Below are positions 10,208 through 20,440 of a stretch of DNA of 64,000 nt, in pieces. The DNA comes from Pelobates cultripes (taxonomy: Eukaryota; Chordata; Amphibia; Anura; Pelobatidae), in assembly GCA_933207985.1 (NCBI GenBank), contig OW240913.1:269919049-269983048 (forward strand). The letters are read 5' to 3'. The notes beneath the pieces were generated by a model. The model did no database searches. It saw only the letters and a program-made list of their open reading frames with translations, and was not told the DNA's origin. The translations under genes were made by a program, and so were the position numbers. Every line of letters starts with the position of its first letter. Positions within the stretch are counted from its first letter, which is position 1.

Positions 10208-11876
10208 GGGGGGGGCGGGGCCTGAACGCGGAGCTGAGCAGACGCATGCAAGCACAGCTCCTGCTCTGCACAATCAATAACTCGACTAAACTGCAAAACT
10301 TAGCCCAGAAACCTGATAAAAAGCGCAACCGGCGGACAGGCAAAGTTGAGCTGATCATTATGATACCACACATGACGCAATTAAAGCCGGTTTGCCGGGA
10401 ACCACATCTGAGGCCTAGCATGGACAGCACCCTGACTGCCGGGGGAGGCGGCCGATCTCCCGACGCAGGGTCAGCACCATATTGCAGCTCCCCTGTTCCC
10501 CTGTCACCCCCCCCTATGGACCGGTGGGGGATATCCCGGTCCCCGCTGGAGACTTGTACTCACCTGCCACAGGGAAACTCACAGTCTGACGACAAGTCGC
10601 ACAATATGCCCAAGATGGCTGCCAGGCTATACCCTGAACATGTTACAGAGAACCCAGAGCTCCAGCAATGGAGACTGCGCTTCGAGGCCCGGTTCGATCA
10701 AATTTGCAGGGCTTTCTGGTGGCGAATTCGGCACAAACCGTCCTCCCATACCACACCTGCTAAGCAGGAGCACGCACCAGAGGCTGTTCGTCAGTCCCAC
10801 TCTGGGCCCGTGACCCACACGAGGAAGCACCCGCTCCGCAGCTTAAACAACCGGAAGGCTCCCCGCAAGTTACAGAGCCTCAGAACCCAGGTACACACTG
10901 GGCACCGTAATGCCACATCACAACCCACCAAGCGACGCGGTACAAAGCAGCAGAATGCAGAGGCACGGCGGAAGGCAGCTAGACACAGACAGCATGAGAA
11001 CCCTCGCTACCGACATGCCTCTGGCCCCCCAGATCAAACGGAGGACAACCGGAGCGATCAAAGCGGCCACTCTTGCCAACGGGCCACCTACCAAGCATTG
11101 AGACCCCTCAAGGAGGAATATGGAGATACCGCTTGCCCCATCATATGTCCTGGGAGCTTCCCGAACCGGGGGATTGGCTGAGCCGGAGACTCTCTGAAGA
11201 CAGAGGACTAAGCAAATTGAACCTGAGTCCTCCATGATACTGATGGACACCATCTCATTTTAACACCAGACCATGCTGTCATTACTAACCTGTGCCCCAG
11301 CGGTCATTTTATTTTATTAGTGAGCATTAAACATACGACCTCATATCTCCAAACGCAAAGCTATCAGACCACCACTACACTACTAGTACATCTCACTATT
11401 TACATACCTATAGCACATTCAGAGACACAAACACATAAGAGTCAAATATGCCGTCAACCTCAAATATAGCACATGTGTATTGTTACCTTCTGAAAAGCTA
11501 TTTTTTCACACTCTGTCCATTTATCACACATTGCTATACCGATCTAACCTTAATCTAAGTTATGTGTAATCTGCGTAGTTGATAGCTACGACGTACCGTT
11601 AACTGAAGTCGGCCTCACAAGCTTACTTATTAACCAAGCTGATACAAACAAGCACCTCACACTGTTAAGCCATATATGTTAATTTTTAAAAGTTGAATTT
11701 TTCATTCTGAAGACCTACTCATAATGCCAAGCTTGAATACATATATTAAAAATGTGCAAGGAACTCATGCCACTACCTATCCTGTATACATAAGTTAATG
11801 TACGCTGTTGTGGCGTTGTGACACAGTTTTGTACCTACCTGCACAATTAAAATAAAGAATTAAAAAAAAAAAAAAA
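10208..11876 (+). mobile_element. 1.67-kb non-autonomous retroposon with poly-A tail and target duplication
   Basis: It starts with a G-run and GCGGGGCCTGAACGCGGAGC and ends AATAAAGAATTAAAA plus A-tail. The flanks AACTGACATGGG are repeated on both sides (about 10196-10207 and 11876-11887). No reverse transcriptase is encoded. The 5' end matches the element at 58370-61535 (GGAGCTTGAACACGGAGCTG, read on minus) and both have similar net length, so they are one family. Mobilisation by an L1-type LINE is inferred from the tail and duplication. Confidence 0.8.
10246..11181 (+). CDS. 311-codon ORF of the 1.67-kb retroposon, function unknown
   Basis: It runs from near the 5' end to two thirds of the element. 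Composition is rich in Arg, His, Pro and Gln. A central part reads ELQQWRLRFEARFDQICRAF, an amphipathic helix, and the ORF ends PNRGIG. The related element at 60629-61315 ends PARGIG, and its ORF also has a helix LARLEAIFTNFWAKLEARA at a similar place. A shared frame and shared C-terminus suggest a real protein, perhaps remnant ORF1. No known domain was recognised; it may be non-coding. Confidence 0.4.
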   Translation: MQAQLLLCTINNSTKLQNLAQKPDKKRNRRTGKVELIIMIPHMTQLKPVCREPHLRPSMDSTLTAGGGGRSPDAGSAPYCSSPVPLSPPPMDRWGISRSPLETCTHLPQGNSQSDDKSHNMPKMAARLYPEHVTENPELQQWRLRFEARFDQICRAFWWRIRHKPSSHTTPAKQEHAPEAVRQSHSGPVTHTRKHPLRSLNNRKAPRKLQSLRTQVHTGHRNATSQPTKRRGTKQQNAEARRKAARHRQHENPRYRHASGPPDQTEDNRSDQSGHSCQRATYQALRPLKEEYGDTACPIICPGSFPNRGIG

Positions 11877-12129
11877 ACTGACATGGGACTGATGTACCAT
11901 GATGCTGGAAATCAAAATACAGACATATATAATGCCTGCTTGTGTAACCCTACTCATTGGCATTCTCTCTATTGTACACAACGGATCCTATTTTGAAAAG
12001 GTCAGACACCAGTTTAGGCAAAATGCACCATATTGCTTGTTATAGTTTGCCTCCCTTTAATTGGATGAAGCACCAGTACATACATTTCTTTGTTACAAGT
12101 ACATTATGTGATTTTTATTTTGCTTCCAG

Positions 12130-12435
12130 ATAAAGAAATTCCTGCTATTCCAGAGATCGGTATTCCTTCTGTACCAGAGGGGGAGATTCCAGAGTTTGGA
12201 ATTCCTGCTGTTCCAGTGGAGGATTTACCAGAAATTGAAGTTCCAGCTGTTCCAGAGGGAGAGTTTCCAGATGTGCCAGAGATGGAACCTCTAAAGCAGT
12301 ATATATCTATGTTTAATGATGAGTGGTTTCTATTGGAGCCTGTGTTTGACAAACACCCAGTAACTCTCACGTCTGTCGAAATAGCTGAGAAAATGCCAGA
12401 TATGGTTCTGCAAGAAGTAACTACCGCTATGGAAA
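12130..12435 (+). CDS. AK9: AK9 visible exon 5: Pro/Glu tandem-repeat linker
   Basis: The acceptor is GCTTCCAG and the donor GTGAGT; at 306 bp it is the longest exon here. The first half encodes a tandem array with a 13-residue (39-bp) period, of the form (I/V)PAVPEGE(I/F)P(E/D)xx, about 3.5 units (about residues 160-207). The second half is globular: KQYISMFNDEWFLLEPVF and a helix through VTLTSVEIAEKMPDMV. The repeat is disordered by composition and is a likely site of length variation between species. Both ends are phase 1. Confidence 0.92.
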
Positions 12436-12504
12436 GTGAGTTTTGTTAAATTAAATAATGTTTTCATATCAAAAGAATAATCTGTGTTTATAGAAAGCTA
12501 CATA

Positions 12505-13564
12505 CAATAATTAGCCACAGCATTAGAACCACCTCCCTAATTTCGAGTAGGTCATCCTCATGCTGCCAAGACAGCTCTGATTCATTGAGGCATGGACCTC
12601 TGAATGTGTCCTGTGGTATCTAGTACCAAGAAATGAGTAGCAGATCCTTTAAGTCCTGAAAGTTGTGAGATGGAGCCTCCATGATTTGTTCTTACAACAC
12701 ATTCCACATGCTCACTCGGATCAAGAGCAAAAGAATTTGGAGGCCAATGCAACACTTTTAACTCATTGTCATGCGCCTCAAATTAACAATTGTTGCAGTG
12801 TTAGGGTGCCTTATACTGCTGAAAGAGGCCACTGCCATCAGGGAACATCATAACCATGAAGGGGTATATGTGGTATTCAACAACCTCTAGGGAAGGTGGT
12901 ATGTGTCAAATTAACAACCACATGAATCCCAAGGTTTCCCAACAGAACATTGCTCAGAGCACTGCCTCCTCCGGCCTGCCTTCTTCCCATAGTGCATCGT
13001 CTTGCCATCTCTTCCCCAGAGGAATGATGCACACACACCTGGCCAATCACCTGTCATAAAATAAAATGTAAAAAAAATGTACCACACCAAGCAACTTTAT
13101 TCCACTGCACCATGGACCAGTTCTGACGCTCACATACACATGGAAGGTGCTTTTGGCAGTGGAAGGTGTCATCATGGGCACTCTGACCGGTCTGCAGTTA
13201 CACAGCTCCATAAGCAGCAAATTGAGATACATTGTGTGTTCGAACACCTTTCTGTCATGGTAAGCATTACTTTTTCAGATATTTGAGCACGAGTTTTGGT
13301 AGGTACTGACCATTGCATACCGGGAACAATCCACAAGAGGTGCCGTTTTGTAGATCCTCTGACCCAGTCGTCTAGCCATCACTATTTGGCTCCTGACACT
13401 CATATCTTTTCGCTTGCCCATTTTTCCTGCTCCCAACTAATTAAATTCAAGAACTGACACTTGCTGCGTAATATATCCCACCCCTTGACAGATGCCATTG
13501 TAACAATATAATCAATGTTATCCATTTCATCTGTCAGTGGTTCTAATGTTGTGGCTGATCAATG
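12505..13564 (-). pseudogene. decayed Tc1/mariner element (transposase on minus strand)
   Basis: Inverted ends ATTAGCCACAGCATTAGAAC and GGTTCTAATGTTGTGGCTGAT, with TA at 12503-12504 and 13565-13566. The interior read on minus matches a widespread vertebrate Tc1-like transposase: regions for the C-terminal half (13250 down to 12560) are recognisable, including the codons for LFQQD-like and PVRVP pieces. Many stops, frameshifts and an internal deletion near 13285 make it dead. Confidence 0.75.
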
Positions 13565-13733
13565 TATTGTGTTATACCCATCTGCTAAAAATACTAGAAA
13601 TTATAGTGTTATCAAAGACACTTTCCGTCAAATCAAATAACAAAAAAAATGAGGCACTCCAGGGTGGAATTGTCCTATTATTTTTTTATGTATTATATAA
13701 TTTAGTAGCTATGACAATGCTTATATTAATTAA

Positions 13734-13800
13734 TTAAAGGGATACTATAGTGCTAGAAATACAAAGTTGTGCATAATGTTGTGCCTCCTTACCTATGACT
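13734..13800. mobile_element. 5' end of a T2-type MITE
   Basis: TTAAAGGGATACTATAGTGC at 13734 is the family terminal repeat. The rest is truncated or diverged before exon 6. Confidence 0.5.
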
Positions 13801-13941
13801 CCAGCTTGAAATTAAGACTTTTGTTATATGAATACTCAATGTTACTCAATACTCAATGTCAGTACTATCTGATTACATTATGCATTGACTGAAAGCAACT
13901 AATTTCGATAAATTCTATAATTAAAAATAATATTACCTCAG

Positions 13942-14078
13942 AACCATTTAAATACAATGGCTGGCCAATGACATCGGAGGACTTAGATGAGGAAGCAGAA
14001 GACATGCAGGCTGAGCAAGAAGCTGAGGAACAAGGGGAAGAGGAGGAGGAAGAGTCAGGAAACGAAGAGGAGGAGGAG
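13942..14078 (+). CDS. AK9: AK9 visible exon 6: acidic linker
   Basis: The acceptor is TTACCTCAG and the donor GTAAAC. The exon begins KPFKYNGWPMTSEDLDEE, a motif-like start, then becomes almost pure Glu/Gln/Asp (about residues 260-305). The GAG/GAA codon run is a simple-sequence stretch in coding DNA. The frame would stay open into the intron, so the exon end is fixed by phase agreement with exon 7. Confidence 0.88.
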
Positions 14079-14801
14079 GTAAACAGTAACCAAAAATTGT
14101 ACACAATTCATAGACTAATGGCTAACATGGGTGAACCGGGTTATGTGCACTCATTGGCAGAGACATGCTCCATAGTTTACATCTCTCTCCCAAGATACCG
14201 CACACAATTGTTGAACAAAATCACAAGCAACCTGAAACTGAGACTTATGGGATGCCTGATTGACAGCTCTTAGGGGCAGGGTTAGAGCTGCAATGGTTTC
14301 TACAAATTAATTCTAAGTCACTCTCAGAGTTAAATTTGGCTAAGAGTGGTGCTCTATGCAGCATCACCTTTTCAACCTAATTAAATACCTAAAATTATCT
14401 TTTCACATGTGCTTCTGCACCTCTAAAGCTGGTTTAAGCGAAAGTGTCATTGAGAGCTACATGTTAATGGGGCATGGAGGCCACTCTTATTTGTTCCACT
14501 ACTTGTTCATCATATTTCACTCCTTTAGTCTATATATAGTCTACTATATACAGCACCATCTATTTTTTTTTAGCACAGCCCCTCCTTCTTCTCACTGCCT
14601 CCCCCTGATTTATTTCCCAGTCTGATAGGGCTTTCCATACCTGTCACACCCTAAAATTTAGGGCCTAAGTCATCTCTCTCATAACACCAGCAGTGCTTGT
14701 GACTGCTCATGGCTTAACCTGAGTGCTGGCTGCTGTGATGCCCATGTGATGTCATCACAGGGACCATGTTGCACAGTGATGATATCTGAGATGACATAGA
14801 A
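14079..14801. other. intronic sequence, nothing recognised
   Basis: No repeat boundary or coding signal is seen. There is a CT-rich tract near 14575-14620. Confidence 0.45.
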
Positions 14802-14937
14802 CATGGGTAGGCAACTTTAAGTACTCCATATGTTTTGGACGACATCTTCCATAATGCTCGTACAGCCATAATGCTGGCAAATCATCAAGGGAGATGTAGT
14901 ACACATTAATTGGAGTGCCGAAGGTTGCCTACCCCTG
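14802..14937. mobile_element. 136-bp hAT-type foldback MITE
   Basis: Left end CATGGGTAGGCAACTTTAAG, right end CGAAGGTTGCCTACCCCTG. The whole element folds back on itself, with GACATCTTCCATAATGCT pairing with the later GATTTGCC...GGGAGATGTAGT part. Flanks ACATAGAA and GCCCAGAA match at 5 of 8, an aged target duplication. A half copy is at 3957. Confidence 0.75.
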
Positions 14938-15518
14938 GCCCAGAAGTTGTCTAACTGACTTCTGATATCTGAGATATCTGAGAAAGTGTATTACTTCTTA
15001 TCTTATGGCCACATTCACATTCACCCAGCTGCTTAGTAAAAGCTGCCATAGGCTCCTTTGGCAACAGCCATTTCCACCTGCATTAGAGACAGCTCCCGCT
15101 GCATTAAAGATAGCTCTGAAGAGTTCATCTACTTTTGCAAACATTCTCCATCCTATCAACTGTGTTCTGAGAATGTTACTCCCCCAGCTGAAACAGTAAA
15201 TATTTTACATTGCGTCATGTCCATTAAAACTGGAACCATATAGAAGTGAATTGTAATTTCAGCAACATACTGTAGGTATGCCACAACCTTTTTTACAATC
15301 TATACAGAATCAAACTATACACCCTGTTCCAAATTATTATGCAAATTCTAGTTAAGTGTCACAAAGATTAAATATTTAGTTTTTCAGTTTAACTCATGGA
15401 TGGCATTGTGTCTCGGACACCTGTGATAATTAGATTGCCAGGGGAGCCCAATTTAAGGAAAAACTACTAAAGGAGGGTGTTCCACATTATTAAGCAGAGC
15501 ACCATTGTCATGCAATAT

Positions 15519-16530
15519 GGGGAAGAAAAAGGATCTCTCTGCTGCCGAAAAGAGTGAAATAGTTCAATGCCTTGGACGAGGTATGAAAACATTAGATATT
15601 TCACGAAAACTTAAACCGTGATCATTGCACTATTAAGAGATTTGTGGCAGATTCAGAGCACAGATGGATTTGTGCAGATAAAGGCACATTGAGGAAGATT
15701 TCTGCTAGATCCATGCATCGGATCAAGAGAGCAGCTGCTAAAATACCATTACATAGCAGCAAACAGATATTTGAAGCTGCTGGTGCCTCTGGAGTCCCAC
15801 GGACATCAAGGTGTAGAGTCCTCCAGAGTCTTGCAACTGTGCATAAACCTTCTATTCGGCCACCACTAACCAATGCTCACAAGCAGAAATGGCTTCATTT
15901 GGCAGAAAAATACATGAAGACTAATTTTCAAACAGTCCTGTTCACTGATGAGTGCCGTGCAACCCTGTATGGTCCAGATGGATGGAGTAGTGGATGGTTG
16001 GTGGACGGCCACCCTGTTCCAACAAGGCTGCAATGTCAGCAAGGCGGTGGTGGAGTCATGTTTTGGGCCGGAATCATGGGAAGAGAGCTGGCGGCCCCTT
16101 TAGGGTCCCCAAAGGTGTAAAGATGACCTCTGCAAAGTATGTGGAGTTTCTGAATGACCACTTTCTTCCCTGGTACATAAGGAAGAACTATGCTTTACGT
16201 AATAAAATCATCTTCATGCATCACAATGCACCATCTCATGCTGCAAAGAATACCTCTGCATCAATGGCTGCTATGGGGATAAAAGGAGAGAAAGTCATGG
16301 TGTGGCCTCCATCCTCCCCTGACCTCAATCCTATTGAAAACCTTTGGAGCACCCTCAAGCAAAAGATCTATGAGGGTGGGAGGCAGTTTACATCCAAACG
16401 GCAGCTCTGGGAGGCTATTCTGACATCTTGCAAACAAATTCAAGCAGAAACTGTCCAAAAACTCACAAGTTCAATGGATACAAGACTTGTGAAACTGCTA
16501 TCAAATAAGGGGTCCTATGATAAAATTTAA
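15519..16530 (+). pseudogene. inactivated Tc1-type transposase
   Basis: It starts at ATG 15519 (MGKKKDLSAAEKSEIV). One extra base near 15617 shifts the frame before RDHCTIKRF, and a second shift lies near 16095. The catalytic part reads LFTDEC, then FMHHNAPSH where the second catalytic Asp has become His, then SPDLNPIENLW. There are 37 residues between the second and third catalytic positions. Three independent lesions make it non-functional. It is related to the intact protein at 59181-60197. Confidence 0.85.
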
Positions 16531-16839
16531 CATGACCTGTTAAAATGTTTAAAAAGTTAAAATGTTGTTATAAGATTAATTGAAATAGCTTTTGATTTCA
16601 GTAAATATGCTGCAAACACAACAAATGACAATTTTCAGTTCTTTACAACCTATAAAGTGTTTTGAAACTTACTGTGCGTAATAATAAACAGTGCATTGTA
16701 AGTTTTTTTTATGTTAAATAAAATACTGTTATCATTAGGAGGTTTGTTCAATAAAATTTGAATTGTACTCTTAATAGATAACATGAGAATTATGCTGACT
16801 GTTATTTACATCAATTATTTAGGTAAATGAGAAATATAA

Positions 16840-17747
16840 GAGAAAAATGTGCACCTTTGGGTGAAAAATTTCCAACCAAAAGGATACACAAAAAATGGGT
16901 TATGGGCTACTAGAAAGGGCCTCACCCTTATATTAACCAATATACAGAAAAAGAAGAGGAGACAATATCCCTGAAACACAGGAAACAAATCCCCTCAATC
17001 TTAGTACCCCGTCTGGAGCAATATATTTGCCCACTACCGTGTATTACAAAAATAATAAAGTTTTATTAGGATCATAAAAATCTCATATGTGAAATCATAA
17101 TACACCAAACTAGTATTGGCAAAAAAATGAGGAAACACTGAAAAGGGGCAACCTGAAAAGTATGTATCCAATCCGTGTAACTTGATACCACTTTTCAAAA
17201 TTACAGTAAAGAAGTAGTAAAAAGAAAAAAGAGAACTACTTCAAATTACAACAGATTAGTAGCAGTATCCAGAGAATTACACATAGGAGCCTCACAGGAG
17301 CAAAAAGTGCATTCTAGTTCCCTCAAGTTGCCAATAAATTAACTCTTCACTGTTTAAATAACTATAGATATAAGGATATAATTACATGGTCCTAGTATTG
17401 TTCTACAGGTATAGCCTAGCCATAGTGGCTCCATATATCAAGTTAAAAAGTTGGTAAATCGAAAGGATAGTAAGATATCAGTGAAGAGAGAAAAATAAAG
17501 TGAGGAGGAAATAAAGAGAGTTAAGTAGGTCTAAAGGGACCCTGGACTATAATTCACTAAGTATAAAGAACGTGCAAAAATCTGTGAGTGTCCATATCTT
17601 CTCTCCCCCCTATACACACAAAAAGAAAAAAAAACCTTTTTTTTCTTTTTGTGTGTATAGGGGGGAGAGTACCCAGACGGGGTACTAAGATTGAGGGGAT
17701 TTGTTTCCTGTGTTTCAGGGATATTGTCTCCTCTTCTTTTTCTGTAT
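16840..17747. mobile_element. nested fold-back retroposon inside the Tc1 element
   Basis: The 16-bp flanks TAAATGAGAAATATAA (16824-16839 and 17747-17762) are a target duplication of Tc1 sequence. Inside, a 76-bp exact inverted repeat (16941-17016 and 17673-17748; key ends TATACAGAAAAAG and CTTTTTCTGTATA) and a 69-bp near-perfect hairpin (17601-17669) are present. Long target duplication with inverted segments suggests template switching in reverse transcription. No ORF of note; family unknown. Confidence 0.7.
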
Positions 17748-18116
17748 AAATGAGAAATATAATTTGCATAATAATTTGGAACAGGGTGTAGATGTTTGTA
17801 GATATAAAGAGTTGTATTGTGATCAGACAGAATGTATAAAGATAGATATGTATGCTTTAATTTAACACATACTCTTTGTACATCATAACTGGTCCAACTG
17901 CAAGGTGCAAAAGTTGTTTCGTGATTATGTTTATTGATGTTGCAGAATAAGCTAATTATTACATGAAAAGCTGTATATCAATTATGTGTTGATGTTATTT
18001 TATTTATATATGTCTTAACCATATGCTGTAATATATTTGCTTTCATAAATAACTAGATTGAGTTTTCTTAATACAAATTATTATTATATTTTTCTATGCA
18101 TATATTCTAAATTTAG

Positions 18117-18329
18117 GATGAAGAGATTGCTAGTGAAAAGAAGAGGCATTATGGGGATTCAAAACACTTTTGTCCTGTGGCCCTAAAAGAAAACATGATA
18201 CTTCACCCAGGAGATGTGGACAACGCTGTAATGTACAGAGAGAAGATATATTACTGCTCAACAGCTGAGGCAAAAAACACATTTCTAAAGAATCCTGAGA
18301 ACTGTACTGCGCATGAGCAACCTTTACAA
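18117..18329 (+). CDS. AK9: AK9 visible exon 7: first CPV/YR module
   Basis: The acceptor is AAATTTAG and the donor GTAATT; it is in phase at both ends (71 codons, residues 306-376). It contains FCPVALKENMILHPG, then AVMYREKIYYCST and FLKNPENC. The spacing of Cys-Pro-Val, Tyr-Arg, Ile-Tyr and Asn-Pro recalls a YHS-type fold, and the same module recurs in exons 13-14 and 19-21. It lies directly before the P-loop of exon 8, so it is probably a structural unit paired with the kinase core. Confidence 0.93.
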
Positions 18330-18599
18330 GTAATTATATATTGTTTCTAACCTAAATGGGCAGGGTTAATTTTTCCAGCATCTGGATTAAATTGAATGAG
18401 TGCCCGTTTACTTCCTTGGATGATAAAAGCCCAGGGGTCATCCTATATGAGATATAGTCCCTCCCAACTTGAGAGACTGCATTCCATATGTGCTGATTCC
18501 TTTGCACTCCCATTTCAGAAATAAATGAATTTGTTAGGTAATAGAAATTAAGTTTTATTTTTGTTGAAGGAAATTTTAATATAACAAATTCTAGCAAAT

Positions 18600-18660
18600 G
18601 TTGACATATAAGCAGGGCCGGTGCAAGGATTTTTGCCACTCTAGGCAAACAAACATTTGC
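18600..18660. mobile_element. solitary hAT-type end fragment
   Basis: AGGGCCGGTGCAAGGATT followed by TTGCCACTCTAGGCAAAC resembles the terminal part of CAGGGCCGG-type hAT elements. No partner end lies nearby. Confidence 0.4.
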
Positions 18661-18729
18661 CGCCGCCCCCACCTCCTCCCCATCACAATGCCCCACCCAT
18701 ATGATCTGCCATATGAGCCAATGCCAGTG

Positions 18730-18856
18730 CTGCACACAGTGTCTTTTCTTTGAAAAGGCAGCATGTTTACATTAAAAAGCCTGCAGGGACAGGCTACAGA
18801 CACCAGAACCACTACATCAAACTGTAGATGTTCTGGTGACAATATTGGCCCTTTAA
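18730..18856. mobile_element. 3' half of a T2-type MITE (family B)
   Basis: TTTGAAAAGGCAGCATGTTT, CACCAGAACCACTACATC, then TGTTCTGGTGACAATATTGG and CCCTTTAA (TTAA 18853-18856). It matches the 54650-54788 part of the family B copy. Confidence 0.6.
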
Positions 18857-18889
18857 AGTGAGGTAACATACCAGATCGTGATGACGCTT

Positions 18890-19500
18890 CTCTGAGAGAG
18901 GTGTCTGATTGAGCCCCGCAATTTCGTCATTTTGACGAAAAAGGGGGCGTGGCATGGCTGGGAGCTCCGCGCTGGAACGGAGGTAAGTTTATATGATAAG
19001 GCCGGCTCTTCTCACAGCGTGTTCGGCATGTCCCACGCCGGATGCTGGAGTCACGCCTGTTTTGATGACGTGGCATCCCATGTAATCTATACTGGCCCAG
19101 AACATTTGGGGGCATGGTCTTAAAGCAGAAGATGCTCACTTATAATAAGGGCGCCTTTTGCTTTGTTCCTTGCCCTATTGTGGATCCTTGTGTTCCCCTT
19201 GGTGCTATTTGGTACTCCTTGTGTTTATATAGATATTTCTGTGTTTTGACTCGGCTTGGCTTTAGACTTGTCTGTTTTCTGGTTCCCTGACTCGACTTGT
19301 ATTTTGACTTTCTCCCTTCTGGTATCCTGACCCGTCTATTCTCGTACCTGATCTCTGGTATCCTGACTTTTGGCTGTTCCTTGACCACTCTTTTCTACCT
19401 ACGTTAATCCTGACCATTCTAAGGTTCGGTAATCTGTGCTTGGATTTTCTGTGGGTTGCATGTTGGGTTACATGTTGGGTTATCACACGACCGTAATATT
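18890..19500. other. GC-richer stretch with hairpin and CTGAC-rich degenerate repeat
   Basis: TTTCGTCATTTTGACGAAA (18922-18940) is a perfect small hairpin. From about 19250 to 19410 the sequence TCCTGACT / TCTGGTATCCTGAC recurs irregularly. It looks like part of a dispersed element, but I cannot place its ends or class. Confidence 0.35.
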
Positions 19501-19639
19501 TTCACAGTAGAGAATTTGTACACTGTTACTTCTTGCACCAAATGGAAATTTTTTACAGCAAGCAGATCATGACTTCATGCAGTAGTAGTAGTTGATAGTA
19601 TTTATTGTACTGATACATATTTCCTCTTATATCTCACAG

Positions 19640-19903
19640 GCTCCGCCTTTAAGAGTATTTTTAATAGGAACCAATGGTGCTGGCAAAACAATCAATGGAA
19701 GGTGGTTGGCAGAGAAACTAAGCATTTTTCACATCCAATTCAAAGAGCGCTTACAGGAAATGATGCTCTCTAAGCTAGAGAAGAAGGTTGGACCAGAATT
19801 TGAAGACGATACTGAAGAAATTTTAGAAGATCAAGATCTTCAAACTGGATTAGAAACTAGTTCCACAGAGGACAGCAAGCAGATAGATATGATGAACACA
19901 GAG
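19640..19903 (+). CDS. AK9: AK9 visible exon 8: P-loop of an adenylate-kinase domain
   Basis: The acceptor is ATCTCACAG and the donor GTACAA; 88 codons, residues 377-464. It opens APPLRVFLIGTNGAGKT, a beta strand and Walker A loop that binds ATP phosphates, followed by the helix GRWLAEKLSIFHIQF and an acidic extension. The invariant Lys and Thr are present. The nucleoside-binding segment after the P-loop is shortened and replaced by acidic sequence, compared with a typical adenylate kinase. Confidence 0.95.
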
Positions 19904-20426
19904 GTACAAATGCAAAAATACTGCTGGTTAACTTGAAAAGTTATGGTTCACAATTTTACTTCTTACAAAGTTAAAAATTATGTGATTATGTTTAACAGTT
20001 TGCCAGAATATGATGAGGATATATGATGTCCCTAGAGGTGTTTACAAGTGACCACAGGGTCATTGGTGGAGGTGGAATAATTAAAAACAGACCCCATGTA
20101 TAAGTCTCTGTGAATGTTCCCTTTCTTGTGTGGGTATTGATAGATATTGCAGGAATATATAAAAGAATATATAATAGCACAACAAACTTTAGTAGTTGTT
20201 ATAAATTGAGTGACACTTAGCAGGAAAACTTTCAACTATATTAACTAATACTGGTAACTGGAAATGCTTAATATAAAAACAAGTATAAGTAACATATATA
20301 AACTAAATTAAAAAAAGGGGGGAGGGGAAGACGGGAAAGTCCAGGCAAACCTGAATGTGTTCTAGGAAAGCACTGGGGACCTACAGTGGATGCATGCCAG
20401 TCAGAAGCTTTTCAGAGAGAAGCATT
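19904..20426. other. intronic sequence, nothing recognised
   Basis: AT-rich with a G-run at 20316-20330. The last bases form the left target duplication of the element at 20441. Confidence 0.4.
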
Positions 20427-20440
20427 GAATCCAGTGCTTT

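Larger units (their letters stand above)
15320..17788 (+). mobile_element. Tc1/mariner element (DD37E type), dead, with a nested insertion
   Basis: Outer inverted repeats CACCCTGTTCCAAATTATTA and TAATAATTTGGAACAGGGTG, with TA at 15318-15319 and 17789-17790. An inner repeat of the same kind (GTTCCACATTATTAAGCAG at 15480, its counterpart near 16670) gives an IR/DR arrangement. The transposase (about 15519-16530) is broken. A separate retroposon of about 0.9 kb sits at 16840-17747. Confidence 0.85.

Noticed and set aside
12104..12370. Minus-strand frame over AK9 exon 5
   Set aside because: It is the antisense of the Pro/Glu repeat; splice sites and phase support the plus-strand exon.
17557..17769. 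Minus-strand frame at the fold-back retroposon
   Set aside because: It lies in the hairpin and inverted repeat and has no recognisable domain.
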